Origin: JASJHI01 sp965371355 | Lineage (GTDB): Bacteria; Actinomycetota; Acidimicrobiia; Acidimicrobiales; Ilumatobacteraceae | DNA: 20,162 bases | Assembly (NCBI GenBank): GCA_965371355.1 | Contig: CBDUYD010000036.1 | Span: 1-20,162 of the forward strand | Direction of reading: 5' to 3' | Shown: positions 14,941 to 20,162 of the stretch, piece by piece | Layout of the letters: every line of letters starts with the position of its first letter | Position numbering within the stretch: the first letter of the stretch is position 1 | The notes under the pieces: model-generated | Told to the model about the DNA's origin: nothing | Databases searched by the model: none | What the model saw: only the letters and a program-made list of their open reading frames with translations | Program-made: the position numbers and the translations under genes

Positions 14941-15639
14941 GTGGGGTGGGGGGCGGCCGATGTCGGAGTTGCGGGTGATGTAGGCGAGGGCGGTCGATCC
15001 GGCGGCCGTGGTCAGCTCACCGACCTGTTGCCCTTCGGAATCGAGGACCGGATCGCCCGGCGCTGCATCGAGTTCGACGTCGATGATGCGCAGTGAGCGC
15101 GGCGGCTGCGCTCCTCTCGCGTCCATCCGCTCGACGAGTTCCTGGCCCGGATAACAGCCCTTTGTGTAGCTGACCGCGAGGTCGGTGACGCCGGTGACGC
15201 CCGGGATCGTCTCGCCCGGGATGATCTCGGTCCCCATCCGCGGCCAGCCGATCGCGACCCGGGCGGCTTCGGAGGACGGCGACGGCTCCGATCCCGGAGC
15301 GGCGTCCTCCAGCTCGATCTGCGCGTCGACCCGGATCTTGAAGCGGGCGAGGCGGTCGACGAGCACCCGTCCGAAGCCGGCGTCGGTGTCGATCAGGAAT
15401 CGATCGTCGGCGGATCGAGTGATGCGCGCCAGCGCCACGACCTTGCCGTTCGGCTCGAGCACGAAGGTCCACCGCGTCTCACCGACCTCGAGCGCTTCGA
15501 CGTCCTGGGCGACCTGCGAGTGCAGATAGCTCCTCGCATCGGGGCCCGACACCGCGATGCGATCGCGGGCCGACTCGTCGATGTGCCCACCCGTGCACGG
15601 AACCGTCGATGCGCGGGAGATCTGCTCGTCGCTGTCCAT
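14932..15639 (-). CDS. ygfZ: YgfZ/GcvT-like folate-binding protein (iron-sulfur cluster maintenance)
   Basis: With ATG 15639 the product has 235 residues. Upstream starts would run into the divergent gene and add poor sequence. The family signature KGCYPGQE is at 160-167; its Cys is required in YgfZ proteins, which bind tetrahydrofolate and support assembly or repair of 4Fe-4S enzymes. Residues 26-110 show the GcvT-like opening (RIAVSGPDARSYLHSQVAQDV, then LEPNGKVVALARI). The linker (112-125) is Ser/Pro/Glu-rich. The C-terminal barrel is short (VGELTTAAGSTALAYI). CAGACT six bases before ATG suggests a leaderless transcript. The stop codon lies inside the tandem palindrome. Confidence 0.88.
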   Translation of the reverse strand: MDSDEQISRASTVPCTGGHIDESARDRIAVSGPDARSYLHSQVAQDVEALEVGETRWTFVLEPNGKVVALARITRSADDRFLIDTDAGFGRVLVDRLARFKIRVDAQIELEDAAPGSEPSPSSEAARVAIGWPRMGTEIIPGETIPGVTGVTDLAVSYTKGCYPGQELVERMDARGAQPPRSLRIIDVELDAAPGDPVLDSEGQQVGELTTAAGSTALAYITRNSDIGRPPPHHP

Positions 15640-15645
15640 CTCCAC

Positions 15646-15651
15646 AGTCTG
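15646..15651 (-). promoter_or_regulatory. Candidate leaderless -10-like hexamer of the YgfZ-like gene
   Basis: CAGACT on the minus strand ends six bases before ATG 15639, the same hexamer and spacing seen before terC. It is a weak match to TAnnnT. Confidence 0.25.
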
Positions 15652-15672
15652 TCGTGGCACACTGCGATCACC

Positions 15673-16236
15673 ATGACCGACGAGCAACCCCGCAACTACG
15701 AGCGTCTCGCACGTCGAGCGGTAGCGAGCGTGATGACTCTCGTCCGCCGCGGCCTGGCACTCGCCGGTGGCCTCCTGATGATCACGATCCTCGTGTGCGG
15801 CGGCGGGTTCCTCCTCGGATACGCGGCGCTGTCCGACGGGATGCAGAAGCTCTGGATCATGCTCGGCGGCTTCTTCGCCGTCCTGGCGATCGGCGCCGCG
15901 GTGCTCGCGATCGTGCGCCTGCTGACCGTGCGCACGCAGGAACAGCAGCTCGTCGACGAGATCCGCGGGCTCATCTCGAACGACCCCCAGACCGAGCGGA
16001 CGGTGATCGAGACGATCGAGGTGAACGACGCCGCACAGGATCAGGGCGTCGTTGTCATGTCGCGCGAATTCTTCACGATGCGCGACTCGATCGGGGTACG
16101 CCTCGACGACTGCCCGGCGTTGAAGTCGTCACTCTCCGCGATCACGAGCCTGCCGTTCCTCGTGTTCATCACGATGCTCGTCTCGTTCGTGTTCGCCGGG
16201 TTGAGCGTCATCTTCGCCATCGCCCTGCTCCTCTGA
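15673..16236 (+). CDS. Three-helix membrane protein of unknown function
   Basis: The 187-residue product is not recognised. A basic N-terminus (RNYERLARRAVASV) precedes two hydrophobic helices at about 27-50 and 60-83. A cytosolic or external middle part (84-158) follows, with charged residues and TERTVIETIEVNDAAQDQG. A C-terminal helix at about 160-187 ends LLL, with no residues after it. Third positions are strongly G/C-biased, so it is a real gene. The start is ATG 15673, only 33 bases from the divergent YgfZ-like gene. It converges on trpE with a 34-base gap. Confidence 0.8.
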   Translation: MTDEQPRNYERLARRAVASVMTLVRRGLALAGGLLMITILVCGGGFLLGYAALSDGMQKLWIMLGGFFAVLAIGAAVLAIVRLLTVRTQEQQLVDEIRGLISNDPQTERTVIETIEVNDAAQDQGVVVMSREFFTMRDSIGVRLDDCPALKSSLSAITSLPFLVFITMLVSFVFAGLSVIFAIALLL

Positions 16237-16270
16237 GCCCGTTCAAGCTGACGATCGATCCCGATCCGGA

Positions 16271-17797
16271 TCAGGCGGACGTCCCGGCGGATCGACGGGC
16301 CGCGGTCATCCGGCGCGCCCCCGGGATCGCCGCCAGCAGCCCCGCCGCCTTGTTGCGACACTCGAGATCCTCGTCGTCGGGCACGGAGTCGGCGACGATG
16401 CCGGCCCCCGCCTGAAGGCTCGCCCGCTCGCCGTCGCCGCTCACGAACATCGTCCTGATCGCGATCGCGGTGTCGAGGTTGCCGCTCCAGTCGATGTAGC
16501 CCACGACACCCGCGTACGGACCGCGCTTCACCGGCTCGAGTTCGTCGATGATCTCCATCGCCCGGACCTTCGGTGCACCGCTCACCGTGCCCGCGGGAAG
16601 CGTCGCACGAAGCACGTCGATCGGGCCGAGGCCGTCGATCAGATCCCCCGACACCTGCGAAGTGAGATGCATCACGTGGCTGTATCTCTCGAGGGTCATC
16701 AGCTCGTCGACGTGCACCGACCCGAACTCGGCGACACGGCCGACATCGTTGCGGGCGAGATCGACGAGCATCACGTGCTCGGCCCGCTCCTTGGGATGCT
16801 CGGACAGTTCGGCGGCCATCCGGCGATCGTGCTCGTCGGTTCGGCCACGGCGACGCGTGCCCGCGATCGGACGCGAGACCACCTTGCGATCGAGGAGCTG
16901 CACCATCGGCTCGGGACTCGACCCGACGATCGCCAGCTCGGGGTGGCGCACGAAGTACATGTACGGAGACGGGTTCACCTGTCGCAGCACGCGGTACACG
17001 TCGAACGGATCGGCGCCGAGCGTGAGGTCGTAGCGCTGCGCGAGCACGACCTGGAAGACATCGCCGGCGACGACGTATTCCTTGGCCACCTCGACCGCGT
17101 GCTGGTACATCCCGTTTGGCATGGTCGAGGCGAGCTGCGGGAGTTCGTCGTCGGCCGATGGCGGCTCGACCGGCGTGTACGGCAGTGGTGCAGCCAGGTC
17201 GGCGACCGCCTGCTCGACCCGGGCGACGGCTCTGTCGTATGCCTCGTCGATCTCGGCGTCGGAGAGCCCGCTGGTCGGGACGCTCTCGATGAGGTACATC
17301 CGCTGCCGCCAGTGATCGAAGGCGGCGAGCGATCCGATCACCGACATCACCGCGTCGGGGAACGCCCGATCGTCGACGGGGACGTCGGGGAGGTGTTCGA
17401 CCTCGCGGATGACGTCGTAGCCGAGGAAGCCGACGATCCCTCCGTGCAGCGGGGGAAGATCGTCGAAGACCGGGGTCGAGAACTGCTCGAGCAGTGACTC
17501 GAGCGCGGCCAGCATCCCGCGATCGGTGGGAAGATCGGCCGGCAGCGCACCGTCGAGTTCGACGAGGCCGTCGCGCAGCACGAGGGTTGCCGAAGGATTG
17601 CGGCCGACGAACGAGAACCGGGCCCATCGCTCGGCGCCCTCCACCGATTCGAGCAGAAACCCCGGCCGATCGCCGACCAGCTTGGCGAAAGCCGCGACCG
17701 GGGTCTCGAGGTCGGCGAGTATCTCGGTCCACACGGGCACGATCGCGTGCTCGCCTGCATGGGCATGGAACTCTTCTCTGGTCGGCTGGAAGCGCAT
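16271..17797 (-). CDS. trpE: Anthranilate synthase component I
   Basis: The 508-residue product makes anthranilate from chorismate with an amidotransferase partner (TrpG, not in this window), the first committed step of tryptophan synthesis. The N-terminal part holds the tryptophan-feedback site (LLES at 48-51). The chorismate-binding core is complete: SSPEPMVQLLDRKVVSRPIAGT (frame about 293-314), DLARNDVGRV (346-355), LPAGTVSGAPKVRAME (400-415), GPYAGVVGYI (426-435) and AGAGIVADS (463-471). ATG 17797 begins 13 bases after the hisI stop. Feedback residues are retained, so normal inhibition by tryptophan is expected. Aminodeoxychorismate synthase (PabB) is less likely given length and motifs. 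Confidence 0.93.
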   Translation of the reverse strand: MRFQPTREEFHAHAGEHAIVPVWTEILADLETPVAAFAKLVGDRPGFLLESVEGAERWARFSFVGRNPSATLVLRDGLVELDGALPADLPTDRGMLAALESLLEQFSTPVFDDLPPLHGGIVGFLGYDVIREVEHLPDVPVDDRAFPDAVMSVIGSLAAFDHWRQRMYLIESVPTSGLSDAEIDEAYDRAVARVEQAVADLAAPLPYTPVEPPSADDELPQLASTMPNGMYQHAVEVAKEYVVAGDVFQVVLAQRYDLTLGADPFDVYRVLRQVNPSPYMYFVRHPELAIVGSSPEPMVQLLDRKVVSRPIAGTRRRGRTDEHDRRMAAELSEHPKERAEHVMLVDLARNDVGRVAEFGSVHVDELMTLERYSHVMHLTSQVSGDLIDGLGPIDVLRATLPAGTVSGAPKVRAMEIIDELEPVKRGPYAGVVGYIDWSGNLDTAIAIRTMFVSGDGERASLQAGAGIVADSVPDDEDLECRNKAAGLLAAIPGARRMTAARRSAGTSA

Positions 17798-17810
17798 TGC
17801 GAGCAGGTAC

Positions 17811-18164
17811 TCAGCCGAACGCCCGGAAGAAGCAGGTGCGCTCCCCGGTGTGACAGGCTCCGGCACCCTCCTGCTCGACCTTGAACAGCAGCGCGTCGCC
17901 GTCGCAGTCGTAGTAGGCCTCGCGCACCCACTGCCGGTCGCCGCTCGTGTCACCCTTGCGCCACAGTTCGCGACGGCTCCGCGACCAGTACACCATCCGA
18001 CCCTCGGCGAGCGTCATCCGCAGCGACCGCTCGTTCATCCACGCCAGCATCAAGATGTCGCCGGACGACACGTCCTGGGCGATCGCCGGGACGAGTCCAT
18101 CCGAGTCGTACACGACGTCGCGCAACTGGGCATCGGTGGCGTCGATCGAGGTCACCTCGGGCAT
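17811..18164 (-). CDS. hisI: Phosphoribosyl-AMP cyclohydrolase
   Basis: The 117-residue product opens the purine ring of phosphoribosyl-AMP in histidine synthesis. It is the single-domain form without a HisE part. The metal-binding motifs are present: D86-C87-D88-G-D90 and C104-H105 with C111 (GACHTGERTCFF). Conserved stretches include MLAWMNERSL and YWSRSRRELWRKG. The start is ATG 18164, with TAGGCT six bases upstream suggesting a leaderless transcript. It is followed by trpE after 13 bases, joining histidine and tryptophan synthesis in one transcription unit. Confidence 0.96.
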   Translation of the reverse strand: MPEVTSIDATDAQLRDVVYDSDGLVPAIAQDVSSGDILMLAWMNERSLRMTLAEGRMVYWSRSRRELWRKGDTSGDRQWVREAYYDCDGDALLFKVEQEGAGACHTGERTCFFRAFG

Positions 18165-18170
18165 CGGCTC

Positions 18171-18176
18171 AGCCTA
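18171..18176 (-). promoter_or_regulatory. Candidate leaderless -10 of hisI-trpE
   Basis: TAGGCT on the minus strand fits TAnnnT and ends six bases before the hisI ATG. There is no purine-rich ribosome site in the short gap. Confidence 0.4.
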
Positions 18177-18228
18177 CGGTTCGGCCCGCCGGCGACCGCA
18201 GCGCGTTGGTGACCCGGTCGGAGCCCGG

Positions 18229-18555
18229 TCAGAGATAGAGCCCGGTCGAGGCCTCGATGCGCTCGGCGGCGACGGCGTGGAGCTCGCGCTCACGCAACAT
18301 GATGTAGTCCTCGCCCTGCACTTCGACCTCGTAGCGGTCGTCGGGGCTGAACAGCACCTTGTCACCGATCTCACAGGCGCGAACGTTCTGGCCCTGGGCC
18401 ACGACGCTCGCCCAGATCAGCCGCTTCGCCACCTGTGCGGTAGCCGGGATCACGATGCCGCCCGACGAGCGGCGCTCGCCGGCACGCTCGGAGATGCGCA
18501 CGAGCACCCGGTCGTTGAGCATCTTGATCGGCAGCTTGTCGTCGGCTCCGGCCAT
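18229..18555 (-). CDS. GroES-like (Cpn10) co-chaperonin family protein
   Basis: The 108-residue product matches the Cpn10 barrel: PIKMLNDRVLVRISER, a mobile-loop region RRSSGGIVIPATAQ, the strand VVAQGQNV, GDKVLFSPDDRYEV, and the closing GEDYIMLRERELHAV. It is slightly longer than standard GroES (95-100 residues) and has a distinct tail (ERIEASTGLYL). The mobile loop normally ends in a hydrophobic IVL-type tripeptide that contacts GroEL; here GGIVIP keeps that character. No groEL is next to it, so it may be a second, stand-alone paralogue. ATG 18555 shares a symmetric promoter with the divergent hydrolase gene. Confidence 0.88.
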   Translation of the reverse strand: MAGADDKLPIKMLNDRVLVRISERAGERRSSGGIVIPATAQVAKRLIWASVVAQGQNVRACEIGDKVLFSPDDRYEVEVQGEDYIMLRERELHAVAAERIEASTGLYL

Positions 18556-18562
18556 CGGATTG

Positions 18563-18572
18563 AGGGTACCGT
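18563..18572. promoter_or_regulatory. Symmetric divergent promoter: overlapping -10 elements of groES-like and hydrolase genes
   Basis: AGGGTACCGT contains TACCCT on the minus strand (18563-18568) and TACCGT on the plus strand (18567-18572), sharing the TA/AT base pairs. Each is followed by exactly seven bases and then a start codon: ATG 18555 on the minus strand, GTG 18580 on the plus strand. Leaderless expression in both directions from one melted site is inferred. Confidence 0.5.
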
Positions 18573-18579
18573 CGGATCC

Positions 18580-19221
18580 GTGCAGCCATCACCGCAGCCA
18601 CGCACGTCGACGGTCGAGTTCGCGACCGGCGACGGTGTCGACATCGTCGGGGATCTCGTGGTGCCGGCAACGCCGCGAGCCGCCGCCATCTTGTGTCATC
18701 CACACCCGCAGTACGGCGGCAACCGGCTCGACCACGTCGTCGGCGCGCTCTTCTCGGCGCTGCCGGCGGTCGGCGTCGCGGCACTGCGATTCGACTTCCG
18801 CCACGAGTTCGGCGGTGGCGTGACCGAGGTGCGAGATGCCGCCGCGGCGGTCGTGGAACTCGCCCACGAAGTCCCCGACGTGCCGATCATCGCCGTCGGA
18901 TACTCGTTCGGTGCGATCGTCGTCCTCGGCCTCGGGCCGAGCGACGGGATGGCCGGCACCGCGACCGCCCACATCGTCGGCAAGGTGCTCGTCGCTCCTC
19001 CCCTCGCGATGATCGACATCGGGCCCGCATCTCTGGTGCCCACGCTCGTCCTGACACCCGAGCACGACCAGTTCACGCCACCCGAGGCCGCCGAGCCGAT
19101 CGTCGCCGAATGGGGTGACGCGACGTTCACCGCGATCCCGATGGCCGACCACTTCCTTCACGGTCGCACCGACGCGGTCGTCGGTGCGGTGCTGCCCTGG
19201 ATCGACGACCTTCTGGCTTGA
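18580..19221 (+). CDS. Alpha/beta hydrolase (dienelactone hydrolase-like)
   Basis: The 213-residue product is a compact alpha/beta hydrolase. The nucleophile S109 lies in GYSFGA, the acid is probably D163 (TPEHDQF) and the base H191 (MADHFLHG). HPHPQYGG near residue 40 is typical of the family whose members start with a CHPHPxxGG oxyanion loop, and RFDFRHEFGG follows. Substrate is unknown; small esters or lactones are usual for relatives. GTG 18580 is chosen because homology-like sequence begins just after it and TACCGT lies seven bases upstream. The gene converges on the aldo/keto reductase. Confidence 0.88.
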   Translation: MQPSPQPRTSTVEFATGDGVDIVGDLVVPATPRAAAILCHPHPQYGGNRLDHVVGALFSALPAVGVAALRFDFRHEFGGGVTEVRDAAAAVVELAHEVPDVPIIAVGYSFGAIVVLGLGPSDGMAGTATAHIVGKVLVAPPLAMIDIGPASLVPTLVLTPEHDQFTPPEAAEPIVAEWGDATFTAIPMADHFLHGRTDAVVGAVLPWIDDLLA

Positions 19222-19257
19222 ACGACTCGCTCGAACCGGCCGACCGGGTGAGCACTG

Positions 19258-20162
19258 TCAGGCGACGGCGACCTCCATCTCCTCTTTCACCTCGTCGGTG
19301 AGGAGCGGGATCACGTCGAGCGCCTCGAAGTTGTCGACGACCTGCGACGTCTTCGACGCGCCGGTGATGACGCTCGACACGTTCGGGTTCTTCGTGCACC
19401 AGGCGAGCGCGAGCTGCGCCATCGAGCAGCCCAGCCGGTCGGCGATCGGACGGAGCCGCTCGACCCGGGCGATCGCCTCGGCGTCGGTCATCTGGCCGGC
19501 CAACCACTCGTAGCCCTCGAGCGCTGCGCGAGAGTCGTCGGGGATGCCGTCGCGGTACTTGCCGGTGAGTAGCCCCGAGGCGAGCGGGCTCCAGATCGTG
19601 TTGCCGTAGCCGTAGTCGCCTTGCAGCCGGCGGTACTCTTGTTCGACTTTCTGCCGCTCGAGCAGGTTGTACTGGCTCTGCTCGGTGACCGGCTTGTGGA
19701 GGTGATGCCGGTCGGCGATCTCGATGGCGCCGCGGATCTCGTCGGCCGTCCACTCGCTCGTGCCCCAGTACGTCGCCTGGCCGGACGACACGATGTCGCT
19801 CATCGCCCACACCGTCTCCTCGAGTGGGGTGTCCGCGTCGGCGCGGTGGCAGTAGAGAATGTCGACGAAGTCGTGGTCGAGACGCTCTAGGGACCCCTCG
19901 ATCGCCTGGAGCAGATACTTGCGGTTCAACGTCTGACTCATGTTGGGGACATTGCCGTGAATGCCCCAGAAGACCTTCGTGGTCAGCACGTACGACCAGC
20001 GCTCCCAGCCGAGTTCGGCGAGCGCTCGGCCCATGATGGTCTCGCTCTTACCGTCCGCATAGGCCTCGGCGTTGTCGAAGAGGTTGCACCCGGCGTCGCC
20101 GGCGGCCGCCATGCACTCGACCGCCAGCCGCGTGTCGAGCTGTGCGTCGAATGTGACCCAAC
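19258..20162 (-). CDS. Aldo/keto reductase, potassium-channel beta-subunit type (5' end outside window)
   Basis: The frame stays open to the window edge, so the 300 visible residues are a C-terminal portion; an internal ATG at 20112 is not the start. The first visible residues, WVTFDAQLDTRLAVE, match the opening of the channel-beta-like aldo/keto reductases. The NADPH-dependent catalytic tetrad is present: D29 and Y34 in FDNAEAY, K62 in TTKVFWG and H105 in YCHRAD (numbers from the edge). Later motifs include EWTADEIRGAIEIA, QSQYNLLER, YGYGNTIWSPLASGLLTGKY and the cofactor-binding SSVITGASKTSQV. It reduces aldehydes or ketones; the substrate is unknown. No channel gene is visible. Confidence 0.93.
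   Translation of the reverse strand, partial: WVTFDAQLDTRLAVECMAAAGDAGCNLFDNAEAYADGKSETIMGRALAELGWERWSYVLTTKVFWGIHGNVPNMSQTLNRKYLLQAIEGSLERLDHDFVDILYCHRADADTPLEETVWAMSDIVSSGQATYWGTSEWTADEIRGAIEIADRHHLHKPVTEQSQYNLLERQKVEQEYRRLQGDYGYGNTIWSPLASGLLTGKYRDGIPDDSRAALEGYEWLAGQMTDAEAIARVERLRPIADRLGCSMAQLALAWCTKNPNVSSVITGASKTSQVVDNFEALDVIPLLTDEVKEEMEVAVA

Noticed and set aside
1..20162. CRISPR array, rRNA genes or intact insertion sequence
   Set aside because: No regularly spaced repeat set, no rRNA-like sequence and no complete transposase with terminal inverted repeats was seen.

Overview
The window is about 20 kb of GC-rich, gene-dense chromosomal DNA. Strong G/C preference at third codon positions, many GTG/TTG starts, a GroES-like gene without groEL, pyruvate phosphate dikinase, and several start codons preceded closely by a TAnnnT -10 motif (leaderless pattern) all suggest an actinobacterium. 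My best guess is an Acidimicrobiia/Ilumatobacter-like member of Actinomycetota. That placement is inferred from the look of the proteins, not from a search.

Left part (1-6.6 kb), accessory in character. It starts with the tail of an unidentified gene. A 400-base gene-poor stretch follows, then a membrane-anchored FHA-TIR protein that keeps the TIR WxxxE catalytic signature, then a second gene-poor stretch that may hold decayed coding DNA. Next, on the minus strand, are a VapBC toxin-antitoxin pair (AbrB-fold antitoxin, PIN toxin, promoter/operator palindrome) and a UPF0158 protein with an antitoxin-like tail. A long hairpin and a tRNA-Met(CAT) gene come next. Between that tRNA and a tRNA-Asn(GTT) gene sit a small SRPBCC protein and, convergent with it, a 770-residue protein with a DUF4157 (eCIS core, HELAH) head and a C-terminal region carrying DRHxxN and IDND signatures of kinase-like folds.

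Middle part (6.7-13.5 kb), housekeeping, all minus strand: ppdK, a TerC/Alx-type membrane protein, dnaG and the primary sigma factor rpoD. The last two overlap, as in a macromolecular synthesis operon, and terC is inserted upstream of dnaG.

Right part (13.7-20.2 kb): a site-2-type M50 protease divergent from ppdK; a tandem pair of 60-bp palindromic repeats between convergent genes; a YgfZ/GcvT-like iron-sulfur cluster repair protein divergent from an unrecognised three-helix membrane protein; trpE and hisI as a probable transcription unit; a GroES-like protein and a dienelactone-hydrolase-like alpha/beta hydrolase read outward from one symmetric promoter; and an aldo/keto reductase of the potassium-channel-beta type cut by the window edge.

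The most novel-looking items are the DUF4157-kinase-like fusion with no injection-system genes nearby, the FHA-TIR-membrane protein, the UPF0158-antitoxin-like protein next to VapBC, the long hairpin directly behind tRNA-Met, the tandem palindromes, and the recurring leaderless promoter arrangement, including one perfectly symmetric divergent promoter.
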